Shown here piece after piece: positions 6,186 through 13,191 of a stretch of DNA of 14,815 bases; the stretch's first letter is position 1; the number at the start of each line of letters is the position of its first letter. The notes below the pieces were generated by a model. That model ran no database searches, had not been told where the DNA came from, and worked only from the letters and a program-made list of their open reading frames with translations. The translations under genes and the position numbers were made by a program. The stretch is taken from NCBI GenBank assembly GCA_041639705.1, contig JBEQBT010000060.1, positions 1 to 14,815 of the forward strand. The letters are read 5' to 3'. This DNA comes from JARDZI01 sp041639705 (GTDB taxonomy: Bacteria; Bacillota; Clostridia; Clostridiales; Caloramatoraceae).

Positions 6186-6767
6186 ATGAAACTTATAGAT
6201 TGTAAAGGGCTTGCTTGTCCAAAGCCAGTAATATTAACTAAAAAAGAATTAGAGGCAATGACAGAGGGAGAATTAGAGGTTATTGTAGATAATATAGCTG
6301 CAAAAGAAAATGTTTCAAGATTTGCAAAGAGTCAAGGTTGTGATTATCAAGTAACAGAAAAAGAAGGGTTATTTTATATAACTATTAAAAAATCAGGTGA
6401 GCAATCCTGTGAGGTTATGAATTTAAATGACAAAAGCCTGATTATAATGATTACAAGTGATAAATTTGGTTCAGGTGATGATAAACTTGGAACTGCACTT
6501 ATGAAGAGCTACCTTTATGCTTTAACAGAAAATTCCATAAAACCAGAAAAGATGTTTTTTATAAACAGCGGAGTTAAGCTTGCATGTGAGGAAACTGAAG
6601 TATTGGAAAGTTTAATTACTCTTAAGAGCAGTGGGGTAGAAATTTTCTCATGTGGGACTTGTCTTGACTTCTATGGATTAAAGGAAAAGCTTCTAATTGG
6701 TGATGTTACTAATATGTATTCAATAGTTGAAAGTACTAATAGTGCAGCAAACACAATTAAAATATAG
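6186..6767 (+). CDS. yedF: Selenium-metabolism-associated YedF (TusA + DsrE-like domains)
   Basis: This is a 193-residue two-domain protein. Residues 1-70 are a TusA/SirA-like domain with the persulfide or selenide cysteine motif CPKP (C11-P14). Residues 84-193 form a DsrE/F-like domain starting SLIIMITSDKFGSGDDKLG, with a second cysteine pair in SCGTCLDFY (C156, C159). This fusion is the selenium-metabolism YedF family, found mostly in genomes that make selenoproteins. A role in carrying reduced selenium or sulfur to selenophosphate synthetase is proposed but not proven. CTGGAGG (6171-6177) gives a strong ribosome binding site. The next gene, a putative Se/S carrier, begins 9 bases after the stop, so the two are probably one transcript. 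No selD or selA lies in the window. Confidence 0.9.
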   Translation: MKLIDCKGLACPKPVILTKKELEAMTEGELEVIVDNIAAKENVSRFAKSQGCDYQVTEKEGLFYITIKKSGEQSCEVMNLNDKSLIIMITSDKFGSGDDKLGTALMKSYLYALTENSIKPEKMFFINSGVKLACEETEVLESLITLKSSGVEIFSCGTCLDFYGLKEKLLIGDVTNMYSIVESTNSAANTIKI

Positions 6768-6776
6768 GAGACTAAA

Positions 6777-7040
6777 ATGGAAGAATTCTTGATAGTAACA
6801 TTTGAAAGTACAAATTTTGCAATGCAAACAGAAGCAGCACTTAAAACCTTTCAAATTAGGAATCAAATAATACCGACACCTAGGGAGATAACCCTAAGCT
6901 GTGGATTATCCATTAGAACACCCTTCGAAAACTTTGATAAAATAGTGAATTTAATAGATCAGGAAAAGATAAGGAACAAATCACTGTTTAAAATGAGGGG
7001 CTCAGGTATTAATAAAACAATTGAAGAAATAAAAAGGTAA
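6777..7040 (+). CDS. DUF3343 putative Se/S carrier-like protein
   Basis: This 87-residue protein matches DUF3343 (putative Se/S carrier protein-like). An N-terminal strand and helix (FLIVTFESTNFAMQTEAALK) is followed by the family hallmark PTPREITLSCGLSIR at about residues 34-48, with a single conserved cysteine (C42) that could hold a persulfide or selenide. The family usually travels with yedF, cysteine desulfurases or selD, and that is the case here. GGAG overlaps the end of yedF (6767-6770), with the ATG at 6777, so the pair is co-transcribed. Biochemical function is not established. After the stop, 7041-7113 contains only weak stem structures (repeated ATGC/GCAT words) with no clear T-run. 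Confidence 0.88.
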   Translation: MEEFLIVTFESTNFAMQTEAALKTFQIRNQIIPTPREITLSCGLSIRTPFENFDKIVNLIDQEKIRNKSLFKMRGSGINKTIEEIKR

Positions 7041-7113
7041 TCTACCTTCTTATTTCTTCTTTCATGCTAATGTAAGCATAACATGCAGCAGAGCATCTTA
7101 ATATTATCTTTCA

Positions 7114-7142
7114 TTGTAATTTAAACCTTGCTGTAGTATAAT
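7114..7142 (+). promoter_or_regulatory. Sigma-A promoter of the GntR regulator gene
   Basis: TTGTAA (7114-7119) and a perfect TATAAT (7137-7142) are separated by exactly 17 bases. Immediately downstream, TTTAC (7142-7146) and GTAAA (7156-7160) form an inverted repeat at about +1 that could serve autoregulation. It differs from the TATYCGGACA sites further down. Confidence 0.6.
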
Positions 7143-7184
7143 TTACCATAATAAAGTAAAAACCTTAATGAATGAGGGATTATA

Positions 7185-7898
7185 ATGCTAGATAGAAACA
7201 AATACATACCACTGTATATACAGTTAAAGGAAGACCTTCTTCAGAATATAAAGGATGGGAGATGGGAAATAGAAGCCCAAATTCCAACTGAAAAGGAACT
7301 GATGGAGGTATATGGCATAGGACGTGCTACAGTAAGGGAAGCCCTATCCTTACTTGTAAATGAAGGATATTTATATAAAAAACAGGGTATTGGTACCTTT
7401 GTAGCAAGAAAATATCCATCATTAGGCTTTGAACCATTAATAAGCCTTACATATCCACTTGAGGCAATGGGGGTTAATCATGTAAATTTAATCATTGATA
7501 AAAAGTCTATAATTCCTGATAAGCATATGTTAGTAACAATGAAGTGGAAAAAGGCAAGACCATGTTTTTATCTTGAAAGAATGAGATCCAAGGACGGTAC
7601 TCCAATTGCAATGGAGGAGTCTTATTTTGATGAGCGATTTAAGAAATATGAGAATTTATATGATTTAACAGGTTCTCTTGCAAGAATATTAGTAAAGGAT
7701 TTAAAGCTTTCTATAAAAAAAGTTGAACAGGTAATAATACCAAGGATGCCTGCAGAAGAAGAAAGGGAAAAACTAAAAATTGATGACAGCACTCTAGTAT
7801 TTGACCTGGAAAGGTGGATTTATATAGAGGAGGAAGCTGAGCCCTATTATTACTTGAAGTTTATAATCCCAGGAAATTTTTATAATTTGAATTTTTAA
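7185..7898 (+). CDS. GntR-family (HutC/UTRA type) transcriptional regulator
   Basis: This is a 237-residue regulator. Residues 7-70 form a winged helix with the standard GntR signature: PLYIQLKEDLLQNIKDG, then IPTEKELMEVYGIGRATVREAL and the wing KKQGIGTFV. The remainder (about 80-235) has the UTRA ligand-binding pattern, with LERMRSKDGTPIAMEESYFD as the central strand-loop-strand and YYYLKFIIPGNF at the end. UTRA regulators usually bind small phosphorylated or sugar-like metabolites and release DNA. The gene has its own promoter and terminator, and stands on the same strand directly upstream of the oxidoreductase/kinase operon. That operon carries TATYCGGACA sites at its promoter, so this protein is the natural candidate repressor. 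The ligand may be a pathway phosphate ester, but this is inference. ATG follows GAGGG (7175-7178 core). Confidence 0.93.
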   Translation: MLDRNKYIPLYIQLKEDLLQNIKDGRWEIEAQIPTEKELMEVYGIGRATVREALSLLVNEGYLYKKQGIGTFVARKYPSLGFEPLISLTYPLEAMGVNHVNLIIDKKSIIPDKHMLVTMKWKKARPCFYLERMRSKDGTPIAMEESYFDERFKKYENLYDLTGSLARILVKDLKLSIKKVEQVIIPRMPAEEEREKLKIDDSTLVFDLERWIYIEEEAEPYYYLKFIIPGNFYNLNF

Positions 7899-7935
7899 GA
7901 GAACTCAGCCGTGTTTGATATGGCTGAGTTCTTTG
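7898..7935 (+). terminator. Rho-independent terminator of the regulator gene
   Basis: GAACTCAGCC (7901-7910) pairs perfectly with GGCTGAGTTC (7922-7931) over an 11-base loop, and flanking A/T bases extend the stem. The following T-run is short (CTTTGCCTT). The hairpin starts at the gntR stop codon. Confidence 0.7.
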
Positions 7936-7998
7936 CCTTAATTTGAAATATTATATAATCCTCCATATAAATGAAAATTTGTTAAATGGAAAAATTTA

Positions 7999-8027
7999 TT
8001 GACTTTGTAAATTTTAGCTCATATAAT
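7999..8027 (+). promoter_or_regulatory. Strong sigma-A promoter of the oxidoreductase/kinase operon
   Basis: TTGACT (7999-8004) matches the -35 consensus 5/6. After exactly 17 bases comes a perfect TATAAT (8022-8027). Transcription would start near 8034, leaving a leader of about 215 bases before the first gene. Confidence 0.75.
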
Positions 8028-8037
8028 AATATTAGGA

Positions 8038-8047
8038 TATCCGGACA
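8038..8047 (+). promoter_or_regulatory. Candidate operator 1 (TATCCGGACA)
   Basis: TATCCGGACA is a near-palindrome of TGTCCGGACA type, placed just downstream of the predicted transcription start. A repressor bound here would block the promoter. Many UTRA-type GntR proteins bind short TGTC/GACA-like palindromes, so the regulator encoded at 7185-7898 is the likely reader. Confidence 0.5.
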
Positions 8048-8219
8048 ACTTGCATAACTTATTCTCATTTAATTAACCTATCACAAGTCAATTCCTAATA
8101 TACCAATTATATAAAAAATTTAATTTGACCTAGCGTTTATATTTTAGCAAGGAGTTACTCCTAAATAAATAAAAATGTTCAACCTACACTTAATATGATT
8201 GTGCAAAACTAAGTATATA

Positions 8220-8229
8220 TATTCGGACA
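8220..8229 (+). promoter_or_regulatory. Candidate operator 2 (TATTCGGACA)
   Basis: TATTCGGACA repeats operator 1 with a single base change, in the same orientation, 182 bases downstream and just before the ribosome binding site of the first gene. The flanks are also related but inverted (AGGAT before copy 1, ATCCT after copy 2). It could support DNA looping or a transcriptional roadblock. Confidence 0.45.
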
Positions 8230-8236
8230 TCCTGAT

Positions 8237-8245
8237 AAGAGGTGA
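8237..8245 (+). promoter_or_regulatory. Ribosome binding site fixing the GlpA-like start
   Basis: AAGAGGTGA lies directly upstream of ATG 8250. The longer reading frame from TTG 8199 would translate through operator 2 and this site, so ATG 8250 is preferred. Confidence 0.75.
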
Positions 8246-8249
8246 TTTA

Positions 8250-9998
8250 ATGAATAGGGTGTTTAACCAAATTAATAAGAAAATTGAAAAAGAGGTTAAG
8301 GGGGAGATAGTGTGTAGTGAATGGCATTCATCCATTGTTCTTGAAGGAGTGGTTGACAACTGGGATGATGTTATAGCTGCAGGAAAGATTGCTGCGAATA
8401 AAGGCTATAAGGGAGTAGTTAATAAGCTTGAGGTTAGGAATCTTATAATTCCTGAAGTAAGGAAACCAAGTATTATGGATTCTTCCCTTGATGGTAAAAA
8501 AATAGATGTTTTAATTATCGGAGGAGGAATAATAGGAAGCTCCATTGCAAGAGAACTATCCAAGTGGGATATTTCTATACTTTTAGTCGACAAGGAAGAG
8601 GATATTGGAGTACATGCTACTTCAAGAAATGATGGAATGGTTCACCCTGGAATTGAACCAAAACCTGGAACTAAAAAAGCATATTACAATGTTAGAGGAA
8701 ACAAGCTTTATACTAAGGTTGCTGAGGAGCTTGATATACCATTACGAAGGAGTGGTTCAACAATTCTTTATGAAATGAAATGGGCAAGAATACTTGTACC
8801 TTTTCTAAAGTCAAGAGCAAAGGCAAATGGTATAGAGGGAATGAGTTTTTTAACAAGAGAAGAGGCTAGAATATTTGAGCCTCATATCACAGAAAAAATA
8901 GCAGGCGCAGTACATTTTTCAACTACTGCTGCGTTATCACCATATAAAACAGCAGTTGCATATGCAGAAAATGCTGTGATGAATGGGGTAGAAGCTTTAC
9001 TTGAAACGAGTGTACTTGGAATGAAGAGAGAGGGCGGCAGAATAAGGGAAGTTAATACTAACAGAGGGACAATTTATCCAGAAGTTATTATAAATGCTGC
9101 TGGGATATATGCAGATAAAATTGCTGCCATGGCTGGGGATCAATTTTTCACAATACATCCAAGAAAAGGACAACTCGTATTCCTAGATAAAAAAAAGGGG
9201 GAATTGATTAATTCTGTAGTCTCAAAGCCATCTCTAACATTAATTAAGGGAAATACAAAGGGTGGAGGAATAATAAAGACAATTGATGGTAACATTTTAG
9301 TTGGTCCAGATTCATATGAGCAGCCCTACAGAGAAGACTATTCAACTGATAGTGGTAATATAAAGGCTATTCTTGATAAACATCTTCCATCAATACCGGG
9401 ATTGTCAAAGGCAGATATAATTACCTACTGTGCAGGAACAAGAGCAGCAACCTATGAGGAGGACTTTGTAATTGAAAAATCAGAATATGTTGAGAACCTT
9501 GTATATGCTGCAGGAATACAATCACCAGGCCTTGCCTCAGCTCCAGCAATAGCACTGGATATAGAAAAAATAGCCTGTTCCATACTATCAAAACATATTG
9601 ATTTAAAATTAAATCCTAACTATAAACCAAATAGAAGAGGAATTCCTCATTTAAAGGACATGAGCTTTGAGGAAAGAAACAGGCTAATTAAAAATAACCC
9701 TGATTACGGGGTAATCATTTGTAGATGCGAAGAGGTAAGCAAGGGAGAAATTCAAGATGCTCTAAATTCATCAATACCAGTAAAATCTCTTGATGCATTG
9801 AAAAGAAGAGTTAGACCTGGAATGGGAAGATGCCAGGGAAGCTTTTGCACTCCATTAGTTATGAAGATTATAAGTGAGCAATTGAAAGTTGATATGCTTT
9901 CTATAACTAAAAAAGGAAATATGTCCAATGTAGTTGTTGATGAAACAAAAAGTAAATTAGATTATAGCAAGGGTGGTGATGAGGTTGGAAAACTATGA
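8250..9998 (+). CDS. GlpA-like FAD dehydrogenase with BON-like N-terminus and BFD iron-sulfur tail
   Basis: This 582-residue protein has three parts. Residues 3-67 resemble a BON domain, ending WDDVIAAGKIAANKGYKGVVN. Residues 85-445 are a DAO-type FAD enzyme, with the dinucleotide motif GGGIIG (91-96), the substrate-side motif SRNDGMVHPGI (125-135) and the closing FAD motif AAGIQSPGLASAP (420-432). Residues 486-545 form a bacterioferritin-ferredoxin-like [2Fe-2S] domain with C491, C493, C528 and C533. The core and tail match anaerobic glycerol-3-phosphate dehydrogenase subunit A and its clostridial relatives, which oxidise a secondary alcohol to a ketone and pass electrons through the cluster to a partner flavoprotein. 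That partner is probably the next gene, which overlaps this one by 20 bases. The usual ANS(A/G)IVHAG stretch is altered (NDGMVHPG), so the substrate may not be plain glycerol 3-phosphate. L-2-hydroxy acid oxidation is an alternative. Confidence 0.88.
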   Translation: MNRVFNQINKKIEKEVKGEIVCSEWHSSIVLEGVVDNWDDVIAAGKIAANKGYKGVVNKLEVRNLIIPEVRKPSIMDSSLDGKKIDVLIIGGGIIGSSIARELSKWDISILLVDKEEDIGVHATSRNDGMVHPGIEPKPGTKKAYYNVRGNKLYTKVAEELDIPLRRSGSTILYEMKWARILVPFLKSRAKANGIEGMSFLTREEARIFEPHITEKIAGAVHFSTTAALSPYKTAVAYAENAVMNGVEALLETSVLGMKREGGRIREVNTNRGTIYPEVIINAAGIYADKIAAMAGDQFFTIHPRKGQLVFLDKKKGELINSVVSKPSLTLIKGNTKGGGIIKTIDGNILVGPDSYEQPYREDYSTDSGNIKAILDKHLPSIPGLSKADIITYCAGTRAATYEEDFVIEKSEYVENLVYAAGIQSPGLASAPAIALDIEKIACSILSKHIDLKLNPNYKPNRRGIPHLKDMSFEERNRLIKNNPDYGVIICRCEEVSKGEIQDALNSSIPVKSLDALKRRVRPGMGRCQGSFCTPLVMKIISEQLKVDMLSITKKGNMSNVVVDETKSKLDYSKGGDEVGKL

Positions 9999-11241
9999 TA
10001 TAGTTGTTATTGGAGGTGGACCAGCAGGTCTTGCAGCAGGTCTTGAAGCTAAAAAGCAGGGAGTTAGGGTTTTAATCATAGAAAGGGAAAGTCACCCTGG
10101 AGGAATATTAAAACAGTGCATACATGATGGCTTTGGACTAATAAGGTTTAAGGAAAAGTTATCAGGTCCTGAATATGCAGAAAAATATATAAACATGGTT
10201 TTGGATAATGGAGTTTCAATACTTACATCCACATTTGTTAGTGATGTGAAAAAGATAAATGAGAAATTTGAATTAACTCTTGTAAATTCATCAAGTGGAG
10301 TATTCAATATAACATCAGGGGCTTTAGTTCTAGCAAACGGCTGCAGGGAGAGAACCGCAAAGCAGGTTGGAATACATGGTACAAGACCTTCAGGGGTGTA
10401 TACAGCAGGTCTTGCCCAGTATCTCGTAAATATTTCAGGTTACCTTCCATGTAAAAGATGTATAGTACTTGGAAGTGGGGACATAGGTCTTATTATGGCA
10501 AGAAGGCTTACACTAGAGGGAGCCAAGGTTATTGGAGTATATGAGGCTAAAAAAACTCCATCAGGCTTAGGCAGGAATATTGCCCAATGCCTTAATGATT
10601 ATAACATTCCTCTGTATCTATCAAGAACCATAACAAGAATTGTTGGGGAGGATAGGGTTGAAGGTGTTGAAATTTCAGAGGTAGATGGAAATATGAATCC
10701 CTACTTTGGAACAGAGGAATATGTTGAATGTGATGGAGTGATATTATCCGTTGGATTAATACCTGAAAATGAAATAGCAGAATCACTGGGAATTGAGATT
10801 GATAAATTGACAAAAGGTCCTATAGTTGATCAAAATTTTATGACAATGATGGATGGTGTATTTTCCTGTGGCAATGCACTTCATGTAAATGACCTTGTAG
10901 ATTATGTATCTGAAAGCGGGGAGCTTGCTGGAAAAAATGCAGCACTATATGCAAATTCTAAAACCTCAAGAGAGAACATTTCCATAGGATTTGCAAATAA
11001 AGACTTTTTATATGTTGTACCTCAGATGATAGACATAAAATCAGAAAATAAAAAAGCAATTTTATATATTAGGTCAAGTGAGATAAAAAATAAAGTAGTC
11101 ATACAAGTTAGAGCAGGGGAGACTATTGTTTTTAATAAGAAATACGGAGTCTTAAGACCACCTGAAATGGAAAGGCTTGAAATTGATATATCAAAGATTA
11201 ATTCGGATATTGGAAAAATAAACATATTTATGGAGGGGTAA
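9979..11241 (+). CDS. FAD/NAD(P)-binding oxidoreductase, partner of the GlpA-like enzyme
   Basis: This is a 420-residue two-dinucleotide-fold flavoprotein. GGGPAG (12-17) opens the FAD domain. PGGILKQCIHDGFG (40-53) is the characteristic stretch of the clostridial GlpB-like family and contains C47. GSGDIG (165-170) opens the NAD(P) domain. CGNALHVNDLVD (298-309 region) is the second FAD-contact motif, and about 90 further residues form a C-terminal beta domain. Related proteins sit beside GlpA-like and DUF1667 proteins in Clostridia and Thermotoga glycerol clusters, where the trio presumably moves electrons from the substrate to NAD(P)+. I chose ATG 9979. GTG 9973 and 9976 upstream, or TTG 9985 downstream, are possible. 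The gene overlaps the previous one by 20 bases, which implies tight translational coupling. Confidence 0.88.
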   Translation: MRLENYDIVVIGGGPAGLAAGLEAKKQGVRVLIIERESHPGGILKQCIHDGFGLIRFKEKLSGPEYAEKYINMVLDNGVSILTSTFVSDVKKINEKFELTLVNSSSGVFNITSGALVLANGCRERTAKQVGIHGTRPSGVYTAGLAQYLVNISGYLPCKRCIVLGSGDIGLIMARRLTLEGAKVIGVYEAKKTPSGLGRNIAQCLNDYNIPLYLSRTITRIVGEDRVEGVEISEVDGNMNPYFGTEEYVECDGVILSVGLIPENEIAESLGIEIDKLTKGPIVDQNFMTMMDGVFSCGNALHVNDLVDYVSESGELAGKNAALYANSKTSRENISIGFANKDFLYVVPQMIDIKSENKKAILYIRSSEIKNKVVIQVRAGETIVFNKKYGVLRPPEMERLEIDISKINSDIGKINIFMEG

Positions 11242-11243
11242 AA

Positions 11244-11618
11244 ATGAAGAATATGACATGTATCATATGCCCCTATGGATGTCTTCTTGAGGTGGATAAA
11301 CAGGGAGGGGAATTTATAGTAAAGGGGAATAAGTGTAAAAGAGGAATAGAATTTGGCATAAATGAAATGACAAACCCGAAAAGAAGCATATGCTCAACTG
11401 TAAAAACTGCATACAAATCAGTGCCAAGGCTGCCAGTTAGAACAGACGGAGAAATTCCATTAAGTTATATATTTGTGGTCATGGAGGAAATAAATGATAT
11501 AAAACTTGATCATCCAGTACACAGGGGAGAAATAATTATTAGGGATGTTCTTGGAACTGGAGTAAATATTATTTCAACCTCTGATATGTATTATCTTCTT
11601 GGGGAGGTATTAAATTAA
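11244..11618 (+). CDS. DUF1667 cysteine-rich protein
   Basis: This 124-residue protein matches DUF1667. The N-terminal motif is C-x2-C-P-x-G-C (C6, C9, C13), followed by GNKCKRG (C31), so four cysteines could bind a metal or iron-sulfur cluster in the style of molybdopterin-oxidoreductase N-termini. NPKRSICSTVKT and LPVRTDGEIPLSYI are the other family blocks. It is the third member of the GlpA-like/GlpB-like/DUF1667 trio and is probably an electron-transfer or assembly subunit of that complex. The role has not been shown to my knowledge. It starts two bases after the previous stop, with GGAGGGG upstream, and its own TAA overlaps the kinase ATG (TAATG). Confidence 0.9.
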   Translation: MKNMTCIICPYGCLLEVDKQGGEFIVKGNKCKRGIEFGINEMTNPKRSICSTVKTAYKSVPRLPVRTDGEIPLSYIFVVMEEINDIKLDHPVHRGEIIIRDVLGTGVNIISTSDMYYLLGEVLN

Positions 11619-13171
11619 TGGATGGGTATATGCTTTCAATTGACTGTGGCACACAAAGTGTAAGAGCACTTATGTTTGACAGGTTTGGAAGTCTTTTAGA
11701 TAAGGAAAAGATAGAGTTCGAACCATACTTCTCAAGCCAACCTGGCTGGGCAGAGCAAAACCCTGAGCTTTACTGGCAGAGTGCTTGTACAGCGTGCAAA
11801 AGGCTTAAAGAAAGACTAAAAGGAGAATGGGAGAATGTAATAGGAGTTGTAGTAACAACTCAAAGGGACACTGGGGTAAATATAGATAAAGATGGAAAAG
11901 TTTTAAGACCTGCAATAACATGGCTTGACCAAAGAATGGCGAAGTGTTGTGAGCCATTGTCTATTTATGACAACATTGCATTTAAAACAGTTGGAATGGA
12001 AAGAGCCATTGAAATAACAAGAAGGAAAAGTAAGGCAAATTGGATAAAGGAAAATCAGCCCGAAATATGGAATAGGACATATAAATATCTACTACTGTCA
12101 GGTTATTTTAATTACAAGCTAACAGGGAAATTTATAGATTCAATAGGAAGTCAAATAGGACATATACCATTTGATTACAAAAGACAATGTTGGCCAAAGT
12201 CTAACAGCAGCTATAGATGGAAGACATTTGGAGTTGAAAGGGAAAAGCTACCAGAACTTGTTAAGCCAGGGACTATTATAGGAGAAGTATCAAGGGAGAC
12301 CTGTGAGATAACAGGGATTAAAGAGGGCGTGAAGATCCTTTCATCAGGCTCTGATAAGGGTTGTGAAACTCTAGGCGTTGGATGTCTTGACCTTGATTCA
12401 TCAAGTATAAGCTTTGGAACTACTGCAACAATTCAGACAACATCAAGTCATTATTTTGAACCAATTCAATTTATGCCATCATATCCTTCAGCAATTCCTG
12501 GATATTTTAACCCTGAAGTAGAAATATTCAGAGGTTATTGGATGATAAGTTGGTTTAAAAACCAGTTTGCCTCAAGGGAAATGTTAGAATCAAAAATGAA
12601 GAACGTCCCACCTGAAGAATTATTAAACGAGAGACTTGGAGAAGTTCCTCCCGGCTCCCAGGGCTTAATACTGCAGCCATATTGGGGGCCTGGATTGAAA
12701 ATGCCTGATGCAAAGGGTTCCATAATTGGCTTTGGTGATATTCACACAAGATCCCATATATATCGAGCAATTATTGAGGGAATTAATTATGGACTCATTG
12801 ATGGGATGGAGAAGATTGAAAATAAATCAAAGACCAGGATTAAAAGAGTAATGGTTTCAGGTGGTGGGTCACAGAGTGATGCCATTTGTCAGATAACCGC
12901 TGATATGTTCAATAGACCTGTATATAGAGGCCAGACCTATGAAGCCTCAGGACTTGGTGCGGCGATTAATGGGTTTGTTGGAATAGGAATTTATACCTCC
13001 TATGATGAAGCTGCTTCCCATATGGTTCATCACAGTGAAGTATTTGAACCCAATTTAAAGAGCTGGAAGGTATATAAAAATCTCTATGAAAGGGTTTATA
13101 AAAGAATATATCCAAGGCTATCTGAGTTATATAAGGACATTCAAAGGATTACAGGATATCCAGAGATTTAA
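11618..13171 (+). CDS. FGGY-family carbohydrate/polyol kinase with glycerol-kinase-like motifs
   Basis: This 517-residue kinase has typical FGGY length and two actin-like ATPase halves. SIDCGTQSVRALMFD (7-21) is the phosphate-1 motif. TTQRDTG (80-86) and TWLDQR (101-106) align with the NQRET and WQDTR segments of glycerol kinase, which contact glycerol. SGSDKGCE (243-250) supplies the probable catalytic base D246. SFGTTA (265-270) and SGGGSQSD (414-421) complete the ATP site. Glycerol kinase has glutamate where this has aspartate (QRE to QRD), so a glycerol-like or substituted-glycerol substrate is plausible. Other polyols cannot be excluded. E. coli pairs an uncharacterised FGGY kinase (YgcE) with an AGPS-like flavoprotein (YgcU) in one locus, and the same pair occurs here. 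Start ATG overlaps the previous stop, with GGGGAGG ten bases upstream. Confidence 0.9.
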   Translation: MDGYMLSIDCGTQSVRALMFDRFGSLLDKEKIEFEPYFSSQPGWAEQNPELYWQSACTACKRLKERLKGEWENVIGVVVTTQRDTGVNIDKDGKVLRPAITWLDQRMAKCCEPLSIYDNIAFKTVGMERAIEITRRKSKANWIKENQPEIWNRTYKYLLLSGYFNYKLTGKFIDSIGSQIGHIPFDYKRQCWPKSNSSYRWKTFGVEREKLPELVKPGTIIGEVSRETCEITGIKEGVKILSSGSDKGCETLGVGCLDLDSSSISFGTTATIQTTSSHYFEPIQFMPSYPSAIPGYFNPEVEIFRGYWMISWFKNQFASREMLESKMKNVPPEELLNERLGEVPPGSQGLILQPYWGPGLKMPDAKGSIIGFGDIHTRSHIYRAIIEGINYGLIDGMEKIENKSKTRIKRVMVSGGGSQSDAICQITADMFNRPVYRGQTYEASGLGAAINGFVGIGIYTSYDEAASHMVHHSEVFEPNLKSWKVYKNLYERVYKRIYPRLSELYKDIQRITGYPEI

Positions 13172-13191
13172 ATTATGAGGGGGATTTAAAG

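Larger units (their letters stand above)
8028..8249 (+). other. Long untranslated leader between promoter and first operon gene
   Basis: The stretch between promoter and first ATG is AT-rich and has no supported gene. It holds two TATYCGGACA sites (8038-8047, 8220-8229), a perfect 13-base palindrome AGGAGT-T-ACTCCT (8150-8162), a TTGACC string at 8125-8130 without a matching -10, and a ribosome binding site at the end. No known riboswitch or T-box motif is recognisable, and no leader terminator with a T-run is seen. Confidence 0.55.

Noticed and set aside
8175..8198. Seven-codon leader peptide (MFNLHLI) as an attenuator
   Set aside because: The nearest AAGGAG is about 20 bases away, there is no run of regulatory codons, and no following terminator/antiterminator pair is visible.
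8199..8249. Longer start (TTG 8199) for the GlpA-like gene
   Set aside because: It would translate through the second operator copy and the AAGAGGTGA ribosome binding site. ATG 8250 is correctly spaced from that site.
11618..13171. Calling the kinase glycerol kinase GlpK
   Set aside because: The substrate loop is only similar (QRD, WLDQR), and the pairing with an AGPS-like gene suggests a different substrate.
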